A DNA stretch of 64,000 nucleotides, from positions 1 to 64,000 of the forward strand of contig CACWZA010000007.1 of assembly GCA_902765215.1 (NCBI GenBank), in the 5' to 3' direction. This stretch comes from an uncultured bacterium. GTDB lineage: Bacteria > Cyanobacteriota > Vampirovibrionia > Gastranaerophilales > Gastranaerophilaceae. Both the position numbers and the translations under genes were made by a program. Shown here in pieces: positions 15,001 to 20,661 of this stretch. How positions within the stretch are numbered: position 1 is the first letter of the stretch; the number at the start of each line of letters is the position of its first letter. The notes below the pieces were generated by a model. The model saw only the letters and a program-made list of their open reading frames with translations, was not told the DNA's origin and did no database searches.

Positions 15001-15720
15001 CCCTGACATGTGGGCTGAGGTTGATACTGTATTGTCTTTAATGTCAAGTACAAGATTATATATTCTGGAAGTACTTGTATCACTTCTCAGGAATAACCCG
15101 TTTATGGTTTGGTTTGTAGAGATTGTATGGTTGATAAAAGCTGCTTTTGCACTACTGATAAGTCCGCCTGTTGAGTTATGGATACCAATTACCGAGCTGT
15201 GGGTAGTGTTTCCGCTAAACACTACATTATCAAGAGTAATTGTTCCCATATTTTTGATTACAGGGCTGTTATAAAACCCGCTGAACCCTGTGCCAGTGAT
15301 ATTGCCTTCCGAGTCCATACCAATATTTTTAATTGTCAGTGACTGGCCGTTCCCGATAATCATTCCGCCATAACCATCGGCATCGACACTAAACCCGTCA
15401 CCTATAATCTCAAGAGTAAGACCGCCTAAAGGCCCTAATGTACCCGTAAGAGTTTCATCGTCTTCAAGCTGATAAGTTTTCTCATCAACTGAAGTGTCTG
15501 ATACGGCCTCGTTTAAATCTGTATAAGCAAGAAGGTTGTCATTTCCTGAAGAAAATACCAAACTGTCAGTATAAAACGCTTGTGCAACGACATTCTTAAT
15601 AGCTGCTCTGTCGGTTTTATTAAAATTTGAATTATTAAATTCCTTTGTATTTGCTATACCGGTGCTTATACCTGCCAATATCAGCATCAATGCAATAACA
15701 CTACGCAACGGATTTCGCAT
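1..15720 (-). CDS. Giant modular beta-helix surface/secreted protein (partial, C-terminus beyond window)
   Basis: The frame is open from an ATG at 15720 to base 1 (5240 codons). I sampled it along its whole length and met no stop. The start is set by GGAGA 8 nt upstream and by a signal peptide in the first ~25 residues (basic MRNPLRS, hydrophobic core, small residues before NTKEF). The body is Asn/Thr/Gly/Ser-rich and built of short strands with FxxN and GGA[IL]Y-type motifs, as in chlamydial Pmp repeats and right-handed beta-helix adhesins. Six long modules recur, each opening with a YxMxxDD...LGTMxGxxSTLxVxGNGYxING block near 15430, 13766, 12155, 10638, 8699 and 6517. From about 6400 to 4000 the repeats are shorter (IGDYATFxxN). 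Adhesion or extracellular matrix function is inferred. No barrel or sorting domain is visible because the 3' end is missing. Confidence 0.9.
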   Translation of the reverse strand, partial: MRNPLRSVIALMLILAGISTGIANTKEFNNSNFNKTDRAAIKNVVAQAFYTDSLVFSSGNDNLLAYTDLNEAVSDTSVDEKTYQLEDDETLTGTLGPLGGLTLEIIGDGFSVDADGYGGMIIGNGQSLTIKNIGMDSEGNITGTGFSGFYNSPVIKNMGTITLDNVVFSGNTTHSSVIGIHNSTGGLISSAKAAFINHTISTNQTINGLFLRSDTSTSRIYNLVLDIKDNTVSTSAHMSGFLMFTNSSQVGNISGNFENNIIIPSGVSRGGIISAYQGVIHNITGTFKDNVLAGSDYGGTVVSEDQGTIYNITATFENNYAVGVKAGAIYLEAGNITITDSIFKDNAASVAAGAIYANSGNLSVCAVAEDVLFTNNRVGTITDNGDGTYTVSNSAVYNDIANYASVYLYAAEGKSITFDGSVEGTGELHINKPNATRKVYVSELTSTDENIETGGTYYFNSPIDSQQLFVYGNADIRLGSKEQENLTTTYGSLNLTAFENDANGGVLDLRNDNTHAHVLGAVTLNSDLSLKIDIDLDNDVADSFSGTVSSIDDAKLNIISINTIADAADYAIHSINIADSNLKNYFGTLFDDYTFDGVADGVQYFFEYSNSDGDLKVSKANLYNAVNVNSPVRTYRMSADDSVGSDLGTMQGTDAVLNVEGNGYSINGNSHKGMTVQGGQSLNMRNVGMDSDGTITGDGINNFLATRFIYNNGTLDAQNILFKNNTFTGGSSNAPALFLYNNNGLIKYITGVFTDNLINNTDTMNGGLIYLNGGKVYSIEGDFIGNKAYTANNMQGLIIRATTPTLIGNISGTFRDNVYYNNNSAVGGVIYGGTLYNISADFINNWITGNAAVASLSYVSTWFKDSTFTGNVASNKTGAIWMDGSTAYIIADEKDVEFYGNKVGTITKDAEDNLSVSNYKYHDVLFRGSKIVLNANEGRKIIFNGIIEAETSSSVELNRASAPKYTMDEDFEVTEGLITQLGGEYVFNNELKGVRLYLYNSPNVKLGSVEQDDSTMSYGKLNLAEFKNDANGGVVDSRNSNFDSHSLGAVTLGSDLSLKLDIDLVAGTGDFLSATSYATSGNAYKFVIKDFASSTDLSDSAGVVTIDVANYILMNNFGVDEDLLHFSTENKDYVAMYTKYIDTSDNTNSKGQVMIGENNLYSYIHFPLAARTYSMEKDDEVALNLGTMEGENSTLTVEGNGYDVNGNLKSGVTVQAGQTLNVRNVGMTVVEEVPTVTGDGFNGFNGRAITNNGNVSIKNVVFTGNHAYYTYGGGGAIVNSSNAVMYIENATFNNNYAEGNASGGAIRNEGYFTGKNLIFDGNNCKIGGAISNSSNLTIINSEVRNNIVKEIGGAVNNGGGGATTFIDTNFTNNAAAWADVGGAIDVWSTVYIISKDRPVLFKDNINNATVTGTIGNYSATGDDYNDFGFRTDSRLYLNANQNQSITVNGTITTTSTGSKILLGNTGQTYWVVADDLTKSQVAVSETGGQYIFNNDVGIGHFELYNGANVKFGTTTQTNSDVTYGSLTANNFKNDANGGVIDSRNTHIDSHSLGAVTLGSNLNLKLDLDLNAGTGDSFTATSYAGSGSDYNFVIADMTAISDLANDAGIVTIDIANYVLMDNFAVNNNVVTFSSANKDYAAMYTTYVDTDDNTNSKGQLLVGEKNLYTYVHMPVDNRIYTMTKDDVVKFNLDTMEGENSTLTVNGNGHDINGGGFAGVTVGSGQTLNINEVGAVTLTIDSDDNITAVTVNKSMRGFKQLHGGAVLNSGTLNITDSVFYDNILIANGNGAAIYNQSGGTMNIEGSYFVGNGTGRENGVVYNGGRSELINGVFYDNNITSVYNVGGTIGTISGLFLNNSARGVYSYFGSGSTPYTYIINEITADFIGNVGGVFSYDSIGSVTGDFIRNYTTTSAGAFYSSGKTGSITGNFRENYVAATGSNNGQGGAIEFGAYTNGTQVTGSDITDNYVTTVDGNAMGGAIFQGGNVSYDGVTITGNYATSLGGNAYGGALYMNRNGAGTARPLFKNSVIQNNSATAETEGMEALGGAVYGVENTVLYIQATDNTDVLFKDNTVNWVEDSVSKSRYNDIYTLGTVYLNAETGSSITFDGTIEGSGIININKTESDRQVWSQGGDYTFNNDVTSAEFHIAKANTLVKFGSVTQTDSTVTTGSLTTDVFDNVGEGSTLDFQNGAIQNNTLGAVTLGANLNLKIDVDLVGTTTSDVPSADNFSATSFDESGATYKFLLGDIKVLSDTTAEHTIITVADSYLKSNFALTTTSNKIINFAGHNPDNKYVVHYKPETGKLIFVYMRPDDLYHYVQMTDSTRTYEMGADDNLYIDLGTMQGAGSTLNIIGNGYGINGYDSVVDEHYSGITVPSGRTLNIENVGTYTMLDKDGEVTTNLADAVDVQITKSWNGMSATSPGSAINYSAGSNGSIDNVVFMNNVNTVNGGALNINSNNVSVNGVFVGNSSQGSYSGYLGGAIGGNASSLSIGGIFIGNYSLGIGGAVSIEGALNINDNSLFKSNYSTYSYSGAVYGGTITVGDNVRFIGNYAAATNIGGPGGALYSNETISLGENILFENNRTLSGAGGGALYSGKGLTTSKGDVFRNNMTYGSGGALYIGGNSVITDTNFINNISGNSGGAINFYGTLNIVASEQNVEFSGNKSGVIFTSVDTNPTSETFGQMVVDETSGNLNDIYFSGGILNLKAGTYEEEVEGETVTKQRSITFGGSIMGSGTINVGDENNKGVVNFNNSVSSVIYIDYGTVNIKASDVLNGVYLRRDDAELSLGSGTISNIGSSEYFYGTVNITGAVTNNGLLRMKQLNILEDASLSTAVGTIPNPYLYTITNNGVMHITNTGMNYLTGTLQGSGDTYIDSDLTITRGAITADNLILADGAAIKFNDIGCELDVNNFTANGGRINMQDTGESCEGTGTVDLGNLTLNADMNLSIDADLANSKVDKIIVSSVIQGEEEVTHNIIIDSIRIIADYDDAVPVVINLTDNEALMPVYKLSEDNFTIDMPNDLNILVTYANTTGDLTFSAADLYTAVHQTVAERIYTLRADENVTVNLGTMQGTEATLNIKGGGYGINGYDSSSETHYKGIVVPDGNTLKASNVGTIIMYDANEEITTNFADAVTYTITNSWNGFAGSQESSNFGGALYFAAGSKGAISNVIFKDNITSGSGGAIYNAGDLTIGDNVIFIGNKSTNANGGAIYSAAPVTIGNNVVFKNNFSTNGGDINITSENASLSIGNNAYFEGSSSYGGAGAICINVLNAGTANLTIGDNATFKGTHSYSYGAIYVTGAGTSTVNIGENAKFEGNYTTGGSGTIYISGNAPIEGSSRVTLTIGNGGYFTGSYGNTTPIYILGDYSTLNIGDNVTFDGNYTNGGSGTIEISGSTDSGKTNTASLIAGDNVTVKGSYGHSAAVSVYGNGAHVEFGDYAKFEGNYNLSSYTSALYSAGTVELGNYATFKSNTMNSTGTYDTSTTLYAAGAITIGDYAKFEGNYAGNYADISAGGKITIGNYAQFINEETLAGSVYSESGGIEFGDYLTISDITITNGTNAPVYADGGGNIVVGNYATIKNIPYHPGASGALYATGTTTIGNYSTFENLLVSGASGAIYSIGDVEIGNDVTFKGNYASTGAGAVYVSNGNLTIDDNVTFENNSAIISAAAITIQDSNSKLTIGDNSIFKGNYNTGNGDAVIFASGSVEIGNYATFENNESRVSSSSSSSSAIYANGGVEIGDYATFKNNKYVNTSESSPSYYDSANAIRSAFLTMGNYATIEGNYGGSTIYLASQSESNKIGDYFTFKDNESISNGQSGIFLNGYTQIGNYALFSGNKTTAESGTATTIYANRGLLLGDYATFEYNEGHAFTIVSVCGNSYIGNNLNIHHNKIDYSSGDNGGALAIEGDTYIGKDSRINDNYSTTYSTAIKNRGTLVVDSGSVISNNIFSHKGAGEDPSGAVISNDSGNLTLIDTTITNNYSQVNPSSTVTALRDSGAVFNSGIFNILALDSNSLIQGNYRNVDVTENPDGSYTVDTTNAINLGITILSGVLNLNAGTYTNDNDEVQAREINIYDRIVKRVSSSIPLGNNTININAGNVAYTTKTVDELGNVTTINKIAPTGGTINLYTSVADQDIYVHNGLLNIKNVGDTSETTGDVVRFFNEGIVADESDNKATNTRIIVKQNGTVNFENSIYKGVNIEEDDDRTDALDGAAISNAGTLQGTGSTFTENINLGYVFDTTDGGKGIVYNSGEMTLSALFTSNKSVYGGAVYNDGTGIISGTFDSNSAEIGGALYNAGTLTVKDSSFTNNFTTGEGIGGAIYNAGNLNIIADTQNVEFTGNKSGVEYSLDNDELSPTYGQMILTSEGVLNDINNDAVLNLQAKTYEEEVESETVTSQRTITFNGAITDSSVSTSAINIGGTWTDENEVEHQYDGKVIFNNKVSQNNMTIYTGAEVDTGASNLNIRSGITNAGVINLSAGTLDSSVSGDNGIINIKSGTVINNAEISQSEVNIKENTTLVTNAGNITTVDSIKNAGILNLNGGNLASKITGDTGVTNIIGEVTNADSIVIKQNEINITNTGSLTSGFATLQGTVNNAGGLYLSGTLDGTIYGSGVTYINSELVLDESAVIEGTLNLNSGLLNISDGDFINHNLNILNGNGRIDLDMDFVNNQTDTITVANDSDGVLTINNINFHMADTLPEVGTILKVINTVPNGLKLALSSAEYNAGTLNDYTYTDEIPNVSDWDSEYYTHHYDTVDIILTLGIIKTTTIDDSVIINALNYSGDSVDTKLNTLSLLNQSSAPERSFVTADAENVYTLTDELGVTGAGKFTIQGATSGNNKSILDLNGNDGFILANETELTLQDVKLTGNEYSLILMMNDDAVVNVNNSYIDGYIGGEIGVVNVNTNSSDVTTFAGEVYVDTINLNHGTMKLLRDIDYTSKLVVNGCTLDVANDNVSTLIINDLTLNDDLNLVLDFNVEDYYGDILELQTVSKGGTITLSDINILGSMDFTDIDDPYYKVQILVSHDYDNLVQLALSDHVREMFGNNEYEISYTPEERHNAVARTNNAWTTEYKDTVISELIVYGKLGLATTDTENDSIGITESRREGGETSYIYHDTLAFVNQANLNNRNFVTADALSVYDVTEDLGNTGANTFTVRGAKTEEAISTINMGDYTGFNIASASTLNIEHVKINSNGIVATVNNRNAVLNTDAQTIINGGITVTRGTFNNNGTVNGTLTNAGTTTTK
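4000..15500 (-). repeat. Internal protein-coding repeats of the giant gene
   Basis: Six diverged modules of about 1.5-2.2 kb can be aligned inside the giant reading frame. Each starts with a glycine-rich cap (LGTMxG...GNGYxING...GxTVxxGQTLNIxNVG), runs through FxxN strands, and ends with a conserved block (DSRNxxFDxHSLGAVTLGSDLxLKLDIDL and xSKGQVMIGENNLYxYxHxP). Around 4000-6400 they give way to much shorter units of roughly 25-35 residues around GDYATFxxN. The divergence between modules argues for old duplications rather than assembly artefacts. Confidence 0.75.
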
Positions 15721-15870
15721 TAAATCGTCTCCATAAACCAAATATTCACATGACAAAATAATATATTATCAGTAGTTTTTTCTTTTTATACTAAACTTCA
15801 GCAAAGCAGAAAAATCTGCTCACTTTCGCCTCATTTCATAGTACTCCAAAGGGCATACCCCTGTAACATT

Positions 15871-15899
15871 ATTATAACCCAATTTTTAACACATATCAA
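15871..15899 (-). promoter_or_regulatory. Promoter of the giant surface-protein gene with a long leader
   Basis: On the minus strand TTGATA (15899-15894) is followed after 17 bp by TATAAT (15876-15871). Transcription from here would begin near 15864 and leave a leader of about 140 nt before the ATG at 15720. The leader can form small hairpins, for example AGCAGA/TCTGCT at 15805-15820. I do not recognise a known riboswitch in it. Confidence 0.6.
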
Positions 15900-16381
15900 C
15901 ATTTTAAAGATATTTATTAAATATTTCCCAAATATTACCTAAACCCAGATATATCAAAGCTTTGAACCCAATTTGTGATATACACGGTATTTGTACTATA
16001 TAAGCAAAACCCCCGCAAACCCGCTGTTTGACTGGATATGTAAACTATTTAAAACCACCATTTTATTAAAATTATTGTTACATTTTAAAACATTTTTCCG
16101 GCGGGATAAATTTCAGGTATATTGATTTTTGGCTAAAACCGTCTGCAAACCACTATTTTCAGACAAATTTTCAATAAATATCGTTTGGGTAGAAGACTAC
16201 CTATTTTTTCATGAAAACCATGAACTCATTTTCGCCGAAAGTGCATGATTAGTGCAGTTTATACATGTATAAATATTTTTTCGCAAATAAAAAAGAACTC
16301 TTTACGAGTTCACTAAGATGCATGAAGGAGTTTGTTATTTGGCAATAAATTTTGGAGATATGACATTTTAGGTTAGTTTTC
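15900..16381. other. Intergenic DNA without a recognised gene
   Basis: AT-rich spacer upstream of the giant gene. Apart from the promoter listed separately and a hairpin with A-tract at 16289-16311 (GAACTC/GAGTTC, which reads as a weak terminator on the minus strand), I see no open frame with a ribosome binding site and no RNA gene. Confidence 0.5.
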
Positions 16382-16407
16382 AAAAAAAAGCCGTGCTATC
16401 ATCGGCT
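16382..16407 (-). terminator. Intrinsic terminator of the 70-codon gene
   Basis: On the minus strand the stem AGCCG/CGGCT, extended by TG/CA with one bulged A, is followed by a run of seven T. It lies just downstream of the stop codon at 16420. A second hairpin with a T-run at 16311-16289 may back it up. Confidence 0.6.
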
Positions 16408-16419
16408 GGTGTGATGTGT

Positions 16420-16632
16420 CTACATTATAATATTTAACTTTTTACCAAAAGGAATCGAATTGTCGAGTTCAGCCATTGCCTGAATTTGAGAGAACAATGC
16501 TTTAAACTCGACAATCGAATTATCATTATTGTGTACTGTTTTTTTTGCAACACTATTATTTTTAATATTGTTGATTAAGGATTTTGCTGATATTATTCCC
16601 GAGTATAGTGTTGAGTTGAGAGAGTTAATCAT
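16420..16632 (-). CDS. Small hypothetical protein, 70 aa
   Basis: Short frame with a good ribosome binding site (AAAGGATT, 9 nt before the ATG at 16632) and its own terminator, which is why I accept it despite its size. The product is hydrophilic with no signal peptide or membrane segment and begins MINSLNSTLYSGIISAKSL. The middle is rich in Asn, Lys and Val and the end is KKLNIIM. I do not recognise a family. It sits alone between the giant surface-protein gene and an unknown 166-aa gene, so context does not suggest a role. Confidence 0.6.
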   Translation of the reverse strand: MINSLNSTLYSGIISAKSLINNIKNNSVAKKTVHNNDNSIVEFKALFSQIQAMAELDNSIPFGKKLNIIM

Positions 16633-16805
16633 TTTTTCTAATCCTTTCGCATCTTGTTTGTATAATCTATGTTCCTCAGACTAACATTTTAGTAGTTGAA
16701 ATTTACAAATGTTTACAATTGGGGTTCCAAACGCAGTTATATCTTGATTTAAAAAATCGGTAAAAAATAAAAAATTTTAAAAAATTTTTGAATTATCCCA
16801 AAAAT

Positions 16806-16975
16806 GGCCTCTCCCGCTGAGAGGTCAGAAAATATATCCCCCTCGTTTTGGAAAGAGGGTAAAAGAAAAACACCACCCACCCCAACCCTCCCTGCATTAG
16901 GGAGGGTGCTTTGCACAATATTTACCTTCCCCCCTACCGCAGGGGGGATAGAGGGAGGTGGCGGACAAGCAATAC
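16806..16975. repeat. Dispersed palindromic intergenic repeat (CCCTC/GAGGG family)
   Basis: A cluster of short perfect palindromes: CCTCTC/GAGAGG, CCCTCCC/GGGAGGG and CCCCCC/GGGGGG, spaced by A-rich DNA. Related units occur at 39179-39218 and 62850-62891. The region can be read as a 76-codon frame, but this is only the translation of the palindromes. Such GC-rich palindromes standing out of AT-rich DNA are typical of REP-like dispersed elements. Its function is unknown. Confidence 0.65.
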
Positions 16976-17170
16976 TCTTTAAAGTAATCCCCTTTCAATA
17001 CCACTTTTATATTTACCCCTTCAAAATTTTTTAAAAAATACCCCAAAATTAAAATCAAAATATAACTGAATTTCACCCCTGTAATGTAAAGTTTTGTAAT
17101 AATGAACCATAAACATGTTATTTTGTGGAACTTGGGAAACATAAGAAATCTAAAAATGAGGTATCAAATC

Positions 17171-17671
17171 ATGACTTTCACAATAGACAGATTAAATCCA
17201 ATCAGTTTAGATTTGTACAAGAAAAACAGCAACAAAAGAAGTTTTGCTGATAGTCAAAATAAGTCTTTTGATATCTTGGAAGATTTCGATCCGGTTTCAC
17301 TTGATAACAAAGAAAAAAACAGACAGGAAATTGAAAAAGCTGCTAAGTTAATTTCTATAATTCAATCTGATGAAAGCGGTGACTTCAAAAAAGCTTGCGA
17401 AAAGTACTTAACCAAAGTATCAACCAACACACAAGACCACCACAACAAAGGAGTTCTTGAATTAGTTAATGTAATTCGAGATCATGTATCCGTAACTGTG
17501 GCTAATGCTTCGCAAAACTTCAGAAATAGAGTTTCATATCTATTCAACGAAGATTTCGCAGCAGGCATTGGTTCAGCGATATCTGACTTAGGCAGATATT
17601 GTTGTGACTTGTGTGAAGCTATATCCACAATAGGAAACAACGGGCTTAAATATTCCGAAGTTTCTTGTTAG
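17171..17671 (+). CDS. Hypothetical protein, 166 aa
   Basis: I start this gene at the ATG at 17171 because GAGGT lies 8 nt before it. An in-frame ATG 69 bp upstream has no such site. The product is soluble and polar. It opens with MTFTIDRLNPISLDLYKKN, has a Lys/Glu-rich stretch around residues 40-60, and ends in a segment containing GSAISDLGRYCCDLCEAIS with three Cys. No family recognised. It stands alone, and the following 313 bp contain a structured RNA-like segment before the kinase gene. Confidence 0.65.
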   Translation: MTFTIDRLNPISLDLYKKNSNKRSFADSQNKSFDILEDFDPVSLDNKEKNRQEIEKAAKLISIIQSDESGDFKKACEKYLTKVSTNTQDHHNKGVLELVNVIRDHVSVTVANASQNFRNRVSYLFNEDFAAGIGSAISDLGRYCCDLCEAISTIGNNGLKYSEVSC

Positions 17672-17949
17672 TGGATATGGTGGATATATAACAAAGATTT
17701 CGGCACAGTAATAAATAAAGTAAAGGGGGTTGCAAAATGCAAAATACAACATTAAAGGCAAAACCACCGTAAATATTGAATAAATGATGAATATATGCAT
17801 ATAAACTGAAACCGATTAATTTCGGAACATAGAGAGCAGCCTGAGGCTAGGGGCGAAGTGTCTTTGATTTTAAGATACCTCGCCCCGCTTGGCATTATGA
17901 CACTTTAAACCTGTTTACCCTGATATTTTGCACATTTACCGAATTATAT
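17672..17949. other. Intergenic segment with a strong stem-loop at 17850-17886
   Basis: The segment holds nested inverted repeats: CCGA/TCGG at 17811-17824, AGCC/GGCT near 17837-17849, and a long imperfect stem GGGGCGA...TCGCCCC with inner TCTT/AAGA at 17850-17886. No T-run follows the last one, so it is not a plain terminator. It may be part of a small RNA or an untranslated region. A 12-codon frame at 17737 behind AAAGGGGG is possible but unsupported. Confidence 0.35.
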
Positions 17950-17984
17950 TTTACTAATTTCAAATAATTGTTTATAATATACTC
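17950..17984 (+). promoter_or_regulatory. Kinase promoter, predicted leaderless start
   Basis: TTTACT (17950-17955), 17 bp, TATAAT (17973-17978), then exactly 6 nt to the ATG at 17985. The expected transcription start is the A of the start codon, and no Shine-Dalgarno sequence is present. Confidence 0.6.
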
Positions 17985-20651
17985 ATGAAGAAAAAGTTTT
18001 TTGTGCTAATTTTAATATTTTCTGCAATGAATCTGCTTGCACTACTGGCGTATATGGGGAATGTAAATATCGAGTACAGAAAACTTCAGAATTTGGCTAT
18101 TAAAAATCAAATGCTTTATGATATCGAGTTAATGAATAAGAATATTGCATTTGTGGAAGATTTAGCGGCAACCTTACACAGTTCTGTAGAAAGTACTTTA
18201 TACGATTCAAAAATTAGTGACAAAGAAAAATTGTTCATTAACAGGAGTCTGAATAAAGCAGTTAATACCTTACCGTTTATAACAACAGCAGGCGTTTTTT
18301 TTGAACCATATGCGGTTGAAAAAAGCAAAGAAACTTTACTGTTTTTTGCGTATAAGGATTCAAATAACAAGGTTAATTTCAAGGACGAAAATCAGGCAAA
18401 AATACAAAATTATGATTACCTGAATTCGAACTGGTATCAATCTTCTATGGAGCAATTCAGACATAACAAGAGTAAATTTTGGTTAAAAGCATATCACCGT
18501 TCTCTCGATAAAAGCCAAAAACCAGTTACAACTTTAGCAATGCCTATAGAGGATAGCAACGGCAAGTTAATCGGGCTTATCAGGGTTGACTGGAGTATCG
18601 AAAACATTGAAGAACGCATTGAAAAATTACAACCGACAAAAAATTCTAAAATCTTTTTCGGCTCAAAAGAGTTAGATTATTTTATTTTATGTAACAGTAA
18701 AGAAACTCATGAAAATAAAATTAAAAAATGGTCTGATTATGACCCTGAATACAAAATAAAACCAACTAAAGGACAAGTTACTTTTGAAAAATCAAAAATA
18801 AAAGATAAAACATACATCATTTTCTCAACAATATTGGATAATGATGTTACACTAACTGTATGTGTACCGCGCAGGGAAATATATGCATCAATTGATTTAC
18901 ATAACATACTCATTTGCATACTTATTGTATTAGTTTTTATGGTTTCTTTAGGCACAACCCTGTATTTCGTTTCAAAATCTCTGATAAAACCGTTAGAGAT
19001 GTTAAATAAAAATGCCAAACTGATAGGGAACGGCGATTTTGATAAAAAAATAGAAATCGACAGCGATGATGAAGTCGGCGAACTGGCAAATTCATTTAAC
19101 CTTATGACGGATAATTTAAAAGAACATATTGAAAAAGACAAAGCGAAAAACAGATTTGTGGCTCACATGAGTCACGAAATAAGAACCCCGTTGAACGGGA
19201 TTTTAGGGTTTTTACGACTTTTATCAATAACAAAACTTGATGAAGAACAAAAAGAATATGTAGAAGAAATTAAAAATTCTTCCGTAATTTTGTTAACAAC
19301 AATAAACGATATTTTAGATTATTCAAAAGGTGAAGCAAACAAAATTATACTGGAGCATATTAGTTTTAATGTAAAAGATCTTATAAAAGATTTGAGCTTA
19401 TACACAAGAACAAATTCAAACGACAAAAATATTGAAACAATTACAGAATTTGATGAAAATATTCCGGAAAATATTTTTGGCGACGAGGTCAGATTGCGTC
19501 AGGTTCTGATGAATATAATCAATAATTCCTTAAAATTTACGGAAAAAGGTTATATAAAAATTGCGGCAAAACTCATTGAAAAAACCGGTAATGAAGCAAA
19601 AATCGAGTTTAAAGTTACGGATACCGGAATCGGAATCGCAAAAGAAAAACAGTCAAAAATATTTGAAGAATTTACCCAAGCCGATGAATCAACTACAAGA
19701 AAATATGGCGGAACAGGGCTTGGGCTTGCTATATGTAATAATATAATAACCCTGATGGAAGGCAAATTAGAATTAGACAGTGAAGAAGGAAAAGGTTCTT
19801 CGTTCTATTTCACAATAAAATTTGAAATAAATAATGATTATGTTGAAAAGCAGGAAGAACAAGCACCTTTGGAAGAAATCTTCACAAAATCTTTCAAAAT
19901 TCTTGTTGCGGAAGATAACCCAACAAACCAAAAATTTATAGGAAAATTTTTGAATAAATTCGGATTAGAATGTGAAATAGTTTCTAACGGTAAAGAGGCA
20001 TTTGATTTATTTAAGAGTAAACCGTTTGATCTTATATTATTAGATTGCCAAATGCCTGTTATGGATGGTTATGAAGCCACAATATCAATCAGAAATTACG
20101 AAAAAGAACAAAACCTGAAACCAATTCCTATAATTGCTCTGACAGCAAATGCTTTTAGTTCAAACAAAGAAAGATGTTTATCTTTAGGAATGAATGATAT
20201 CATTACAAAACCTGTAAAAATGGATGATATGATTGCAAAATTTAATAAATTTTTAAAGGTTGAAACTCAAGATACACAAGACATACAGGACACTCAAAGT
20301 TCCAAAAATAATCCAAAAAATAATAACAACTATAAAGAAGAAATAATTAATATTCTTATAGCTGAACTTGGCTTGGAAAAAGAAGATATCGAAGATTTAT
20401 TAGATACTTTCCTGAAAGATTTCAGTGAACAAAAATCACAGATAAAATCTTATTGGGATGAAAAAGATTATGCTCAGGTAAACGAGGTTGCCCATTCTGT
20501 TGCAGGGGCAAGTGCTAATTTAAGAATAGATAAAATATCTGTTCCTGCAAGAGCATTAAATAATTTATTGAGAGATAAAACTGAATACAGCGAAGAAGAG
20601 TTGGAAAAAGCAAAAGAACTTCTTGATGAATTGCTGTTAATTGATATTTAA
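17985..20651 (+). CDS. Hybrid sensor histidine kinase with receiver and HPt domains
   Basis: 888 residues. There is a membrane segment at ~5-27, then an extracytoplasmic Cache-like sensor with a WYQ...FWLKAY...GLIRVDWSIENI pattern, and a second membrane segment at ~304-328. These are followed by a HAMP linker, a HisKA domain with phosphoacceptor H397 in HMSHEIRTPLNG, an ATPase domain with the N box (NIINNSLKFT), G1 (DTGIGI) and G2 (GGTGLGLAI), a receiver with D687 in LLDCQMPVMDG, and a C-terminal HPt domain with H837 in VAHSVAGA. All phosphorelay residues are present, so it should work as a complete His-Asp-His relay. The stop lies 10 bp before a response regulator, the likely final partner. 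The ligand is unknown. Confidence 0.93.
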   Translation: MKKKFFVLILIFSAMNLLALLAYMGNVNIEYRKLQNLAIKNQMLYDIELMNKNIAFVEDLAATLHSSVESTLYDSKISDKEKLFINRSLNKAVNTLPFITTAGVFFEPYAVEKSKETLLFFAYKDSNNKVNFKDENQAKIQNYDYLNSNWYQSSMEQFRHNKSKFWLKAYHRSLDKSQKPVTTLAMPIEDSNGKLIGLIRVDWSIENIEERIEKLQPTKNSKIFFGSKELDYFILCNSKETHENKIKKWSDYDPEYKIKPTKGQVTFEKSKIKDKTYIIFSTILDNDVTLTVCVPRREIYASIDLHNILICILIVLVFMVSLGTTLYFVSKSLIKPLEMLNKNAKLIGNGDFDKKIEIDSDDEVGELANSFNLMTDNLKEHIEKDKAKNRFVAHMSHEIRTPLNGILGFLRLLSITKLDEEQKEYVEEIKNSSVILLTTINDILDYSKGEANKIILEHISFNVKDLIKDLSLYTRTNSNDKNIETITEFDENIPENIFGDEVRLRQVLMNIINNSLKFTEKGYIKIAAKLIEKTGNEAKIEFKVTDTGIGIAKEKQSKIFEEFTQADESTTRKYGGTGLGLAICNNIITLMEGKLELDSEEGKGSSFYFTIKFEINNDYVEKQEEQAPLEEIFTKSFKILVAEDNPTNQKFIGKFLNKFGLECEIVSNGKEAFDLFKSKPFDLILLDCQMPVMDGYEATISIRNYEKEQNLKPIPIIALTANAFSSNKERCLSLGMNDIITKPVKMDDMIAKFNKFLKVETQDTQDIQDTQSSKNNPKNNNNYKEEIINILIAELGLEKEDIEDLLDTFLKDFSEQKSQIKSYWDEKDYAQVNEVAHSVAGASANLRIDKISVPARALNNLLRDKTEYSEEELEKAKELLDELLLIDI

Positions 20652-20661
20652 GAGGTGCAAA

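Noticed and set aside
172-15274. About a dozen plus-strand open frames of 60-111 codons within the first 15.7 kb
   Set aside because: They lie opposite the giant minus-strand frame, have no ribosome sites and low-complexity translations. They are mirror images of the repeats.
15781-15863. Possible riboswitch in the leader of the giant gene
   Set aside because: Some hairpins, but no match to the core of any class I know (cyclic di-GMP, cobalamin, SAM).
16804-17034. Frame of 76 codons on the plus strand
   Set aside because: It only translates the CCCTC/GAGGG palindromes.
17737-17772. 12-codon frame behind AAAGGGGG before the kinase gene
   Set aside because: Too short, no second copy and no link to a downstream start; could be chance.
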